Source: Chondromyces crocatus (lineage in GTDB: Bacteria > Myxococcota_A > Polyangia > Polyangiales > Polyangiaceae). From it: 64,000 nt of DNA. The DNA is taken from contig NZ_CP012159.1 in NCBI RefSeq assembly GCF_001189295.1, positions 682,001 through 746,000 on the forward strand, written 5' to 3'. Below, in pieces: positions 30,039 to 38,374 of this stretch. Both the position numbers and the translations under genes were made by a program. The number at the start of each line of letters is the position of its first letter. Within the stretch, counting starts at the first letter, position 1. The notes below the pieces were generated by a model that saw nothing but the letters and a program-made list of their open reading frames with translations, was not told the origin of the DNA and did no database searches.

Positions 30039-31694
30039 CTAGACTCCGGCGGCGGATTCCAGCGCCGCCCGGACCAAAGCGGCGATGTGGCCCGGGGCGG
30101 CGATGTCGAAGGAGCCCATCAGGCTCTCGGCGTCGAGGAGGAGGAGCTCGAGGGTCTGGCAGTGAGCCGCCAGGGCTTCGCCGCCGGCGTCGCTCAGGCG
30201 GATGACGGCGGCGGCGCCATGCAGGGCCAGGGGCCAGGTGGGAGAGAAGGCGTCCTCTGCGGGCAGGCCCATCAGCGAGAGTTCCACCCCATCACCGAGG
30301 CGGAGGACACCGAGCGGCCGAGGAAGGGACGCGCGCGGGGGCGGCTCTGCGGGTACGGTCGCGTCGGCGATGCGGCGGACGGCGTGGGCGAGGGTGGGGA
30401 TCCGACGGCTGCTGGTCGCGATCATCAAGCTGGGGGGCGGGATGAAGCCGAGGCGCGTCAGGCGGCTGACGAGGGAGCGGAGAACAGGGAGCTGCTCGGG
30501 GGGCGCGAACGGGGTGGTGAGGTCGGCCAGGGAGACGCGCCGCACGCGGCCCTCCTGGAGGAGGCCGCGGAGGACCTCCAGGATGGTCACGTCGGAGGCG
30601 TTCACCTCGTCGAGAAGCTCGTCGAGGTGGTGAGGCATCTGGAGGAGGGTCGTCACCTGGGCCGCCACCTCGTCGCGCTCGGCCTGGGAAGGGACGGGGG
30701 GGCTGGAGCCGAAGCCGTACCGCGCGAGCAGCTCGGGATCGGCCGCGCGCAAGGTGGGCGGGACGGAGCTGGGGCGGCGCGGGGGGATGTCCTCGATGGT
30801 GGGTGGGGTGATGGTGGGCGGGGTGGGGGAGGCGAACTGGGCGGTGGGGAGGGAGACGGTGCCCGAGTCGGGGCGCGCCGTGGGGAAGCTGGAGGGGCGT
30901 GAGTCTTCGCCGCGGCGGGTGGGGGCCCCGGCGGTGATCGAGGGGGCGCCCGTCTCGCCGCTCCAGCCTTCGTCGGCCTGGGGCTCGTCGAGGAAGAAGG
31001 CTTCGCCGGAAGGGGCAAGCTCGACGCGGCGGCGCCGGGCCTCGTCGACCTGGCGCATGGCTTCGAGGAGCAAGGTGGAGGTCTGGCCGAGGATGCGGCG
31101 GACGGTGGCGGGCTCGCCCGGGGTGAAGGCGAAGTGGCCGTCACGCTCACCGAGGAGGCGGAAGAGGGCTTTTTCGCCTTCGAGTCGGCGGTAGACGGCG
31201 TCGATCACTTCGCCGGTGGCGAGGCGGACTTCACCGGCGCCGCTGGGGGTGGTGATGCCGAGGACGCCGCTGCGGCGGTTGATGGAAAGGAGCTGGAGGA
31301 GGTCGATGAGGGGGACCTGTTGGAGATCGCCCCGGGTCTCCTGCGCGCTGGGGTTGCGGGAGGGGCGCGGAGAGATCTCGGAGATGCGGGAGATGATGCG
31401 GTCGATGTCGCTGCGGGGGACGTCGTCCGGGCCGAGTTCGGCGGCACTGTCGACCAGGTAGAGGATGGGCATGTCCGCGAGTTCGGGGACGATGGCGAAG
31501 GCCTCCGAGAGGGCGCCATTGTCGTCGACGCCCTTGAAGGCGAGGATGGCGTCGGGCCGCCGCTTGAAGGCGAGCTCGACCGCCTCGAAGGCGTCATTGG
31601 CGTTGGCCACGGTGACGCCGCGCGCGCGGAGCGCAGAGGCGAGTTCGCCGAGGGCTTCGACGTCCGAATCGACCAAGAGCACCCTGCGCGACAT
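30039..31694 (-). CDS. Receiver-like / DUF4388 (PATAN) signalling protein
   Basis: 551 residues from the ATG at 31694. Residues 1-~115 form a receiver-like fold (RRVLLVDSDVEALGELASAL), but the phosphoacceptor strand reads PDAILAFKGVDD, so the usual Asp is replaced. Residues ~125-230 are a DUF4388/PATAN domain (GDLQQVPLIDLLQLLSINRR, GVLGITTPSGAGEVRLATGE), common in delta-proteobacterial and cyanobacterial regulators. A Pro/Ser/Thr-rich linker follows, then a helical region (PHHLDELLDEVNASDVTILE) and a C-terminal domain of unknown type. Starts 14 bp after the preceding gene's stop and is the last gene of the yggU-dapF operon. Probably an unphosphorylated adaptor (inference). Confidence 0.82.
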   Translation of the reverse strand: MSRRVLLVDSDVEALGELASALRARGVTVANANDAFEAVELAFKRRPDAILAFKGVDDNGALSEAFAIVPELADMPILYLVDSAAELGPDDVPRSDIDRIISRISEISPRPSRNPSAQETRGDLQQVPLIDLLQLLSINRRSGVLGITTPSGAGEVRLATGEVIDAVYRRLEGEKALFRLLGERDGHFAFTPGEPATVRRILGQTSTLLLEAMRQVDEARRRRVELAPSGEAFFLDEPQADEGWSGETGAPSITAGAPTRRGEDSRPSSFPTARPDSGTVSLPTAQFASPTPPTITPPTIEDIPPRRPSSVPPTLRAADPELLARYGFGSSPPVPSQAERDEVAAQVTTLLQMPHHLDELLDEVNASDVTILEVLRGLLQEGRVRRVSLADLTTPFAPPEQLPVLRSLVSRLTRLGFIPPPSLMIATSSRRIPTLAHAVRRIADATVPAEPPPRASLPRPLGVLRLGDGVELSLMGLPAEDAFSPTWPLALHGAAAVIRLSDAGGEALAAHCQTLELLLLDAESLMGSFDIAAPGHIAALVRAALESAAGV

Positions 31695-31707
31695 AGATCT
31701 TTCTAAC

Positions 31708-33879
31708 TCAGCCAAAGACTCGGAGGCCCGCGGCCCGGCCGATGCGTTCGGCCATGAAGTCCGCGAGCAGGGGGTCGGCGGCATGAACGCCGCGCATCAG
31801 GCCGTCGCGGCTCCTTCCCAGGAAGGCATAGGCGCCGTGCTCGGCGAGGATGCACAGCGCCTCGACGTCATCGCATCCGGGGATGGAGCGGATGTCGAGG
31901 GCGTGGAGGATGACGTCTTCGCGCGGCGTCCCGAGCGCGCCGCGCACCGCCGCGCCGAGGCTGAGGCCGGGGTGGTGGGCGACGACGATGAAGGCCGCGC
32001 CACCGCGCAAGGCGCTGCGGACGGCGGAGGTGGCGAGGGCGACCGCTTCGGGAAGCGCGAGCTCGAGGAGGCGTGGGGCGCTGATGGGGAAGGCACGAGG
32101 GGGGACGGAGCCGCCACCTCGGGCGGCCTCCGGCACGCTCGGGGGTGGGTCGGTCCTGTTCCCGGCAGCGGAGACGGTCGCGATGAGCGCGTCGGTGATC
32201 TCGGCGAGGGTGCGGGCCTCGCGGGGGAGCCGGTGCACGATGGAGTCCTTGGTGGCCTCGGCGCGGCGGCGGGCGATGCGGAGGAGCTGGGCCAGGTTCT
32301 GGCCGTCGTGGGGGAAGGTGGTGACGCCCATGAGGAGCCCCCGCGGGAGGCGTCCTTCCTGTTTGTCGCTGGCCGCGAGGCGCGCGACGACGCGCCGGTA
32401 GCAGGCGTGCGCGTCGAGGCCAGCGGTCTCGGGCATGAGCAGGTGGAACTCGTTCTCGTCGACGCGGGCGAGGATGTCGGTGTCGCGGGCGGCGTCCAGG
32501 AGGACGTCGGCGAGTTCAGCCGGGTCCATGGCGAAGGGACTCGGTTTGCCGGTGGGCGCTCCGCTCGGAGGGATCGAAGGCTCGGTCCACGAGGTGCGGA
32601 CCCCGGGGGGTCCACTCCAGGCGGCGTCCACGTCGGCGCTCAGGGGGAGCTGGAGCTCGGCCGGGGGGGGCATCGGGATGCGGACCGGGGCGTCGGTGAC
32701 GGAGGGCTCGATGAGGATGGTGGCGATGCTGAAGCGCCGACCGTAGCGCCGGGCCTTGTCGATCTCCCGGCCCGCCACGTCGACGTAGTAGGCGAACGAG
32801 TACGCGCTGGAGGTCGGGTCCTTCATGGCCGCGCCACCAGAGGCGCGGTCGCGCTCCCCGAGCAGGGCGAGCGCCGTGGTGGACTGCATCGCCAGGAGCT
32901 TGAGGAGGCCACCGAGCAGCGGCGCGCGCCTCGAGGGCGGCGCCAGCGGATCGCCCGCGAGCGCCGGCATGGAGGAGGAGGGGCGGGCGCTCTGCTCGGA
33001 GGACTCGGGTGCGGACGCTGGACCGTCGTCGCCGTGGGGATGAATGCCCTCGTGAGCGCCGGACCATGCCGGCTGCCCGCGCCCGCCCGGGGCGCCGTCG
33101 TCGAGGACCAAGGGTGCCGCTGCCGTCTGCAAGACGACGTGGCCAGCCGCCACCTTGCGCAGCGCCAGGGGCACCACGGCGAGGCGCTCCCGGCGCGCGT
33201 AGTCGAGCAGATCCACCTCGGTACCGAATGAAGGCGCCCGCTCGAGCGCGCCGATGGCTGCGCTGCGCATCAGCTCCGTGGTCCGGTCGCCGACGACGAG
33301 GTAGACCGCCACGCCAGCCGCGCCCGTCGACTCGGAGAAGATCTCGGCAACCTGCTGGGCGGCCGCGCTGCGGTCCCGCGCGTCCGAGAGGGCGGCGAGT
33401 CGTGCGATCCAGGTGGCCGCGCGCGAGGTGACTGCCGAGTCGCGCTCCAGGCGTGCCCGAAGGCCTCGCTCGGCGAGGCGGGTTCGCACCGAGCTCAGCG
33501 CGTTCAGCACCTCATCGCCGCCGAGGGGCATGAGGAACAACCCCGCACCTCCCAGGGCGAGCGCGTGCGCCCCGGCTTCCAGCTCGTCCTGATCGGCCAG
33601 CGCGAAGATCGTCGAGTCGGGCACCAGGGCCTTCAGGTGATGCACCATCGCCAGGCCCGCGCCGTCGTTGAGGCCCACGTCGACGAAGGCGATGTCGGGG
33701 ACCTCGGTCTCGGCCAGGGAGATGCCCTCCGAGAGATCCTCGGCGACGACGAGGCGGTCGCTGGTGATCACGCGGGGTAGAAAGGCGCGGGTGTTCTCGT
33801 CGCCCACCACGGCGAGCACGGTCAGTCGCAGCTCGTCCGCGAGGCTGGCGGCCGCACCCCAGTCGCTGTTCATCGCCAT
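31708..33879 (-). CDS. Receiver plus degenerate GGDEF-domain protein
   Basis: 723 residues. Its ATG at 33879 overlaps the dapF stop codon by one base, so translation is probably coupled. Residues ~10-130 are receiver-like (LTVLAVVGDENTRAFLPRVI, PDIAFVDVGLNDGAGLAMVH). A GAF-like region follows (~145-260). Residues ~385-550 resemble a GGDEF domain (REIDKARRYGRRFSIATILI, DTDILARVDENEFHLLMPET, TTFPHDGQNLAQLLRIARRR), but the signature GGDEF is replaced by DENEF, so diguanylate cyclase activity is unlikely. A C-terminal ~120-residue region is unrecognised. The receiver Asp appears to be present. Likely a cytoplasmic c-di-GMP-independent regulator or effector; no partner is evident besides the next gene. 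Confidence 0.82.
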   Translation of the reverse strand: MAMNSDWGAAASLADELRLTVLAVVGDENTRAFLPRVITSDRLVVAEDLSEGISLAETEVPDIAFVDVGLNDGAGLAMVHHLKALVPDSTIFALADQDELEAGAHALALGGAGLFLMPLGGDEVLNALSSVRTRLAERGLRARLERDSAVTSRAATWIARLAALSDARDRSAAAQQVAEIFSESTGAAGVAVYLVVGDRTTELMRSAAIGALERAPSFGTEVDLLDYARRERLAVVPLALRKVAAGHVVLQTAAAPLVLDDGAPGGRGQPAWSGAHEGIHPHGDDGPASAPESSEQSARPSSSMPALAGDPLAPPSRRAPLLGGLLKLLAMQSTTALALLGERDRASGGAAMKDPTSSAYSFAYYVDVAGREIDKARRYGRRFSIATILIEPSVTDAPVRIPMPPPAELQLPLSADVDAAWSGPPGVRTSWTEPSIPPSGAPTGKPSPFAMDPAELADVLLDAARDTDILARVDENEFHLLMPETAGLDAHACYRRVVARLAASDKQEGRLPRGLLMGVTTFPHDGQNLAQLLRIARRRAEATKDSIVHRLPREARTLAEITDALIATVSAAGNRTDPPPSVPEAARGGGSVPPRAFPISAPRLLELALPEAVALATSAVRSALRGGAAFIVVAHHPGLSLGAAVRGALGTPREDVILHALDIRSIPGCDDVEALCILAEHGAYAFLGRSRDGLMRGVHAADPLLADFMAERIGRAAGLRVFG

Positions 33880-34670
33880 CACGTACTCACCACCTGGCCG
33901 GTGAAGACACGGCGTGCCGGCCCACGCATGGTGATGGCTCGGGTGCCCGAGGCGACGGTGATGGTGAGTGCGCCTCCTGGCAGCACCACCTCGATGGGGG
34001 CTTCGTAAGGGGTGAGCCCCGCCTCGCACGCAGCCGCTGCCACCGCACAGGCGCCCGTCCCGCAGGCGAGCGTCCGACCCACACCGCGCTCCCAGACCAG
34101 GACCTCGATGCGACGAGGACCGATCATCCGGCACAGCTCGACATTGACCCCGGCGGGAGGTGCCATCGAGATCCGGGGTGCGATGGTGTCGATGGCGTCC
34201 TCCGGATGGCTCTCGAAGGTCACGGCGTGTGGGTTGCCCATGTCCACGCTGGTGAAGTGGTGTTCCCGGTCGTCCAGCCGCACGCTCAGCGGTTCTGTGA
34301 GCCGGGCGCAGCCCATGTCGACGGTCACCTCGTAGAGATCCGGCTCGACGACGACGACCTCACACCGTTTCTCTCCCGCGTCGGTGGCGACGCGAAGTCC
34401 CTCGGGCGGTACGGCAAGGCCCTGGGCGACGAGCCAGGCGGCGGCGCAACGGAGGCCGTTCCCGCACATCTCGGGGCGGCTGCCATCCGCATTCCACACC
34501 TCCATGCGCGCAGGTGATCGATCCAGGAGGAGCACGCCATCGCCGCCGATCCCAAGGCGCCGATCACAGAGCCGACGCACGCGTTCCGCGTTCAGGGGTA
34601 GGCCTTCGACGAGGATGAAGTCGTTGCCCAGCCCCTCCCACTTCTCGAATGGCGAAGCACGCCGGCTCAT
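33879..34670 (-). CDS. dapF: Diaminopimelate epimerase
   Basis: 263 residues. It converts LL- to meso-diaminopimelate for lysine and peptidoglycan synthesis. The two catalytic Cys residues are present in EMCGNGLRCAA (Cys69) and LACGTGACAVAAAA (Cys203). Other family blocks are FEKWEGLGNDFILVEG, GIGGDGVLLLDRS and SVDMGNPHAVTF. The ATG at 34670 overlaps the yggU stop by 4 bp (ATGA), and its own stop overlaps the next start, so the three genes form a coupled operon. Normal length and composition. Confidence 0.97.
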   Translation of the reverse strand: MSRRASPFEKWEGLGNDFILVEGLPLNAERVRRLCDRRLGIGGDGVLLLDRSPARMEVWNADGSRPEMCGNGLRCAAAWLVAQGLAVPPEGLRVATDAGEKRCEVVVVEPDLYEVTVDMGCARLTEPLSVRLDDREHHFTSVDMGNPHAVTFESHPEDAIDTIAPRISMAPPAGVNVELCRMIGPRRIEVLVWERGVGRTLACGTGACAVAAAACEAGLTPYEAPIEVVLPGGALTITVASGTRAITMRGPARRVFTGQVVST

Positions 34671-35011
34671 CGTCGCGCCCTTTCCAGACGCGCCCTCGTC
34701 TCCATGGCGTTGAGCCCGTGGACCGCGATCACCTTGCTGCGGCTGCTGGTCCCGACGGCGATCTCGATGTCCCGGTTCCTCACCTCCAGCGCTCGGGCGA
34801 GGAGCCGGATCACCTCGGCGTTCGCTGCACCATCTGCCGGAGGCGCCGTGACGGCCACCTCGAGCGAACCTTCGCGTACACCCAGGATGGTCGAGCGCGA
34901 TGATTTCGGTCGTACCTGGACCGAGAGACGGACCCCTTCGGGACGATCAGTGATCGCCAGCCGTTCCCACGTGCCGATCCCCCCGCTGGCCTCCTCCTCC
35001 ACCCTGCTCAT
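34667..35011 (-). CDS. DUF167 / YggU family protein
   Basis: 114 residues with the DUF167 core: VRLSVQVRPKSSRSTILGVR, SLEVAVTAPPADGAANAEVI and IEIAVGTSSRSKVIAVHGL. It is a small cytoplasmic alpha/beta protein of unknown function, often found beside cell-division or amino-acid genes. The ATG at 35011 is chosen because the longer frame lacks family similarity. First gene of the yggU-dapF operon; divergent from a lipoprotein gene across a 149-bp promoter region. Confidence 0.9.
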   Translation of the reverse strand: MSRVEEEASGGIGTWERLAITDRPEGVRLSVQVRPKSSRSTILGVREGSLEVAVTAPPADGAANAEVIRLLARALEVRNRDIEIAVGTSSRSKVIAVHGLNAMETRARLERARR

Positions 35012-35086
35012 CGTGCGGCGCCATGGTAACCTACTTTCGGTTGATGGCGTGATGGGTGGTGGCATCTGTGCTCGACCTCCGCGAAT

Positions 35087-35143
35087 TTGGCGCCGACCAG
35101 ACGAACCCGGTACGCTGCTAGGGCGCTGACCCGGACCCGGTCA
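35087..35143 (+). promoter_or_regulatory. Putative promoter and inverted repeat before a lipoprotein gene
   Basis: A sigma70-like pair TTGGCG (35087-35092) and TACGCT (35111-35116) has an 18-bp spacer. It is followed by TGACCCGGACCCGGTCA (35127-35143), whose outer TGACC/GGTCA arms are inverted. It lies 18 bp before the start codon. An operator or leader hairpin is possible; both calls rest on pattern only. Confidence 0.35.
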
Positions 35144-35160
35144 GTTTCGGAGGTTCTCGG

Positions 35161-35979
35161 ATGACTTTCCAGGCGAACAGGCCTGTCAAGGCGATGCCCA
35201 CCACCCAGCTCAAGCGAGGCTTCGCGGCTGTGCTTCTGGCCCTGTCCGCAGGGGTGATCGCGCCCGCTTGCGCTGACAACGAGAGTTCTCTCTTCATCCG
35301 GGACTGCGTGCCGGCGGTCCCGACCGACCAGGGGTGCGTCACGCAAGACGCCTCGAGCGCCAGCGTCTACCTCTTCAACGGCAGGCTCGACCTGGCGTAT
35401 CAGCCGGCTTACTCCTGCGCGCTGCGGGTCGGCAATCAGCTCGTGCAGCAGGGTACGAACACCCAGATCCGCACGGAGACCTCACGCATCTCTCTCTATG
35501 CGGCCGACGTCAGAATCACCGACGCGAGTGGGAACGCGATCACGTACGCGGATGGAAGCGCCGTCGCCTTCTCTGTCCCGCTGAGCGGCTTCATCGATCC
35601 AGGCTCGGGGACCTCGGCCGGGTACGGCTACGCCAACATTCTGATGATCGACCAGGCAGCCGGTCAGGCGATCGGTCGTTCCCTGGCCAGCGCAGGCGTC
35701 ATCTCCACCGATATCCTCGTCGGGGTGATCGTCTACGGGCGCAGCCTGGGAGGGCAGGAGCTCGAGACCGTGGAGTGGTTCTTCCCCATCCAGGTCTGTC
35801 TTGGCTGCGCATGCACCGAGCCGGAGGGCTGCACCGCCGACGACGGGACCTCGGACGTCAGCCCCCCTTGCACCACGGATTCCCCCATCGACTGTCGCGT
35901 CGCCCAGGGAATCCCTGGCGGGGCGCGCACGTGCAGCGAGCGTATTGCAGCCGCTGCCCAGTACTACTCCCAGCTGTGA
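35161..35979 (+). CDS. Small exported lipoprotein, unknown family
   Basis: 272 residues with a lipoprotein signal ending in VIAPAC (Cys37). GGAGG stands just upstream of the ATG at 35161; an in-frame ATG 11 codons later is an alternative. The mature part is beta-rich (SSASVYLFNGRLDLAYQPAY; ISLYAADVRITDASGNAITY), with a Cys-rich C-terminus (CLGCACTEPEGC and further Cys). This layout is common among exported myxobacterial proteins of unknown role. It is monocistronic: divergent from yggU and closed by a strong hairpin. I recognise no family. Confidence 0.75.
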   Translation: MTFQANRPVKAMPTTQLKRGFAAVLLALSAGVIAPACADNESSLFIRDCVPAVPTDQGCVTQDASSASVYLFNGRLDLAYQPAYSCALRVGNQLVQQGTNTQIRTETSRISLYAADVRITDASGNAITYADGSAVAFSVPLSGFIDPGSGTSAGYGYANILMIDQAAGQAIGRSLASAGVISTDILVGVIVYGRSLGGQELETVEWFFPIQVCLGCACTEPEGCTADDGTSDVSPPCTTDSPIDCRVAQGIPGGARTCSERIAAAAQYYSQL

Positions 35980-35990
35980 GGCGAGCGCGA

Positions 35991-36020
35991 AGACAGCCTG
36001 CTTCTCCAGGCGGGCTGTCT
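35991..36020. terminator. Bidirectional hairpin between convergent genes
   Basis: AGACAGCC (35991-35998) pairs with GGCTGTCT (36013-36020); the stem extends inward through CCTG/CAGG with a small bulge. It lies between the convergent lipoprotein and outer-membrane-type genes and could serve both. Confidence 0.6.
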
Positions 36021-36046
36021 GGAACATGGCCTCGGCGGCATGGACG

Positions 36047-36640
36047 TCACTTCACGGGGGCGACTTCAGGCGACGGCCGGAGCGCGTTGATGAGCAGCAC
36101 CACAGGCATCGTCAAGATCGCCAGATCGAGCTGAGCCCCGACGACGATCGAGGTCTCTCGGGAACTGCCCAGCCCTGCCCTGAATTGCGCGAGCAGTCCG
36201 CCGGCCATTCCATAGCTGCTGTGGAAGTTGTAGCTGCGACTTCCCCAGAAGATGGAAGCAGCGAGGCCTGGCTCGAACCCGTTTCCGTTCTCTGCAACGC
36301 GCCCGTAAGCGCCTCCTGAGAAGACGAGCGGCATCGTCTCCAGGACAGGAACCAGGAGAGCGGCCCCTCCTCCCAGCTGGAACTCATCGAACGCGTGGGT
36401 GAGCGCCTCGGCATAGGGGCCGAAGCCGAAGTCGTGGGCATCCTGGCGAAAGAAGAGGACGTCGCCACGGAGGCCGAGGTGGAAGGCCGTATTGTCCCAG
36501 ACGCGGCGCTCATTCCCTCGGCCGGCCATGCCGATGGTGACTGCTGCCGTGGCCTGAGGTTCGGCGCTTGCTCGACCGCCATGGGCGAGGACGACGAACG
36601 AGGTCGCGCTGAGGGCGACGAGGAGGCGCGCCATGGGCAT
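36047..36640 (-). CDS. Exported protein, probably outer-membrane associated
   Basis: 197 residues with a signal peptide (LLVALSATSFVVLAHGGRAS, cut near ASA). The rest alternates Gly and aromatic residues as in small beta-barrel or autotransporter-like proteins (AFHLGLRGDVLFFRQDAHDF, FGFGPYAEALTHAFDEFQLG). One hydrophobic stretch near the C-terminus (LAILTMPVVLLINAL) is unusual for a barrel. An ATG two codons downstream is an alternative start. Divergent from zapA. Family unknown. Confidence 0.65.
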   Translation of the reverse strand: MPMARLLVALSATSFVVLAHGGRASAEPQATAAVTIGMAGRGNERRVWDNTAFHLGLRGDVLFFRQDAHDFGFGPYAEALTHAFDEFQLGGGAALLVPVLETMPLVFSGGAYGRVAENGNGFEPGLAASIFWGSRSYNFHSSYGMAGGLLAQFRAGLGSSRETSIVVGAQLDLAILTMPVVLLINALRPSPEVAPVK

Positions 36641-36753
36641 CGCGACGTGATGCTACTCATCATGTGGCGGTCGACGCGTTCAATTCGATCTGCACAGTTG
36701 ATCGACCTGGACGCGTAACCTCTCGCCAGTGTCGTGATACCGTCGCCCCTGTC

Positions 36754-37086
36754 ATGGGCCGCCGCACTGTGCAGCTTCGCCTTGGAGGCACGACGTACCG
36801 CGTGGTGACGTCTGCCAGCGATGAGGAGCTGCAGCGCCTCGCGGCCATGGTGGATCAAAAACTGGCCGCGCTCTCGGCCCCAGGTCGTCCGCTCAGCCCT
36901 CAGTCGATGCTCCTCGCGGCGATGGCTCTCGCTCACGACCTCGAAGAAGAACGCGCGCGCTCTGCTCGCCTCCTGGGTCGTGCGCGAGAAGCTTTCGGGC
37001 GCATCCTCTCGCGGGTCGACGCCACGCTGGCCGCTCTCCCCGGGACGACGCCGGCTGGTGACACGCCTGCTCCCGGGGGCTCGTGA
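36754..37086 (+). CDS. zapA: Cell division protein ZapA
   Basis: 110 residues. GRRTVQLRLGGTTYRVVTSA at the N-terminus and the following helix ASDEELQRLAAMVDQKLAAL match ZapA, which binds and bundles FtsZ filaments at the division site. A coiled coil follows (AMALAHDLEEERARSARLLG). The start at 36754 is chosen by similarity; the longer frame upstream lacks it. The TGA stop overlaps the bioF ATG by one base. Confidence 0.88.
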   Translation: MGRRTVQLRLGGTTYRVVTSASDEELQRLAAMVDQKLAALSAPGRPLSPQSMLLAAMALAHDLEEERARSARLLGRAREAFGRILSRVDATLAALPGTTPAGDTPAPGGS

Positions 37087-38207
37087 TGGTGCTCGATCCA
37101 CTGCGCCATCTGACCGAGGACCTCGCCGCACTGGAGCGCAGCGATCTGCTGCGCGACCCCTCGAATGCTCCACCACCACCCGGCGCGCTCGTTCTCTGTT
37201 CGAACGACTACCTGGGGTACGCGTCTCTCCCGTGGGGTGCTGTGGACGCTGCCGTCGCAGGGGGTGCTGGTGCCTCTCGTCTCGTCAGCGGCAACCACGC
37301 GACGCATCTGGAGGCTGAGCGGGCCATCGCGGACTGGCTTGGTACGGAGGCCGCGCTGCTGTTTTCCTCGGGGTATGCCGCCAACGTGGGCCTCCTGTCA
37401 TCGTTGCCTGGCCCCGGCGACGTCATCATCTCCGACGCGCTCAACCATGCGTCCATCATCGATGGGTGCCGGCTGTCTCGTGCCGCAGTCGTCGTCGTCC
37501 CTCATCTGAACCTCGAGGCCGTGGAGACCGCGCTGAGGAATGCGGGGTCGTCTCGACGTCGATGGGTCGTCACCGAGGCCATCTTCAGCATGGATGGTGA
37601 CCGTCCCGATCTGCATGCGCTTCGCTCCCTCTGTGATGCCCACGATGCCGCGTTGCTGGTCGATGAGGCGCACGCGCTGGGTGTGGTCGGACCTGCTGGC
37701 GCGGGGCTGTGCGCCCACCAGGGGGTTCGCGCGGACGTGCGCATCGGCACGCTGGGCAAGGCGCTCGGACTGCATGGAGCGTTCGTTGCCGGCTCGACCG
37801 CGCTCCGGACGTGGCTCTGGAATCGCGCCCGGAGCTTCGTCTTCAGCACGGGTATCAGCCCTTTTCTCGCTTCGGCAGTCGTCGATCGTGTAGGTCGCGC
37901 CGCCGCTGATGATGCAGGCCGACGTCGACTGCATGCGACTTACGATCAGCTGCGGGACGGGTTGAGGAAGCTTGGCGCGCCCATTCCGGTCACGTCGAAT
38001 GCGCCCATCCTTCCCTGGCTCCTGGATACTCCAGGAGCGGCAGTCGCCCTGTCGCGGCGACTTGCTGCAGCGTCGATTCTCGTTCAACCCATCCGGCCGC
38101 CGACCGTACCGCAAGGTAGCTCGAGGCTCCGCATCACCGCGACCGCGTGTCATACCAGCCAGGCGATCGAGCACGCGCTTCATGTGTTCGGGGGACTTCT
38201 TCGCTAG
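37086..38207 (+). CDS. bioF: 8-amino-7-oxononanoate synthase
   Basis: 373 residues. It condenses pimeloyl-ACP (or -CoA) with alanine in biotin synthesis, using PLP. Family blocks: CSNDYLGYASLP, ASRLVSGNHATHLEAERAIA, FSSGYAANVGLLS, DALNHASIIDGCRLSRA, SMDGDRPDLHAL, VDEAHALGVVGPAGAG and the PLP-lysine segment IGTLGKALGLHGAFVAG. The ATG at 37086 overlaps the zapA stop. bioD follows 167 bp downstream, so the two biotin genes are neighbours but not tightly fused. Confidence 0.95.
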   Translation: MVLDPLRHLTEDLAALERSDLLRDPSNAPPPPGALVLCSNDYLGYASLPWGAVDAAVAGGAGASRLVSGNHATHLEAERAIADWLGTEAALLFSSGYAANVGLLSSLPGPGDVIISDALNHASIIDGCRLSRAAVVVVPHLNLEAVETALRNAGSSRRRWVVTEAIFSMDGDRPDLHALRSLCDAHDAALLVDEAHALGVVGPAGAGLCAHQGVRADVRIGTLGKALGLHGAFVAGSTALRTWLWNRARSFVFSTGISPFLASAVVDRVGRAAADDAGRRRLHATYDQLRDGLRKLGAPIPVTSNAPILPWLLDTPGAAVALSRRLAAASILVQPIRPPTVPQGSSRLRITATACHTSQAIEHALHVFGGLLR

Positions 38208-38336
38208 AAGGACGGGCACGGTCTGAGCTCGCCCGTGGGCGGGTTCTGACGCTTGTGCCTTGCTGAGCGTCGACAGAGTGTTGACGTCTGCAGGTTCGAG
38301 GCAGGAGAACATTGGCCTGCTTCGGGAGAAGTCGGT

Positions 38337-38353
38337 GACGGTCGCTGACCGTC
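38337..38353. promoter_or_regulatory. 7-bp inverted repeat upstream of bioD
   Basis: GACGGTC GCT GACCGTC is a perfect inverted repeat with a 3-nt spacer, ending 21 bp before the bioD start. It could be an operator or leader hairpin. It does not resemble the E. coli BirA operator in sequence. Confidence 0.4.
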
Positions 38354-38374
38354 GCGCTGGTAGGCTGGACGGGC

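Noticed and set aside
38212-38236. ACGGGC/GCCCGT stem after bioF as a terminator
   Set aside because: Only 6 bp with a 13-nt loop and no T-run.
38290-38320. tRNA T-arm-like GGTTCGAGG
   Set aside because: No acceptor or anticodon stem can be built around it.
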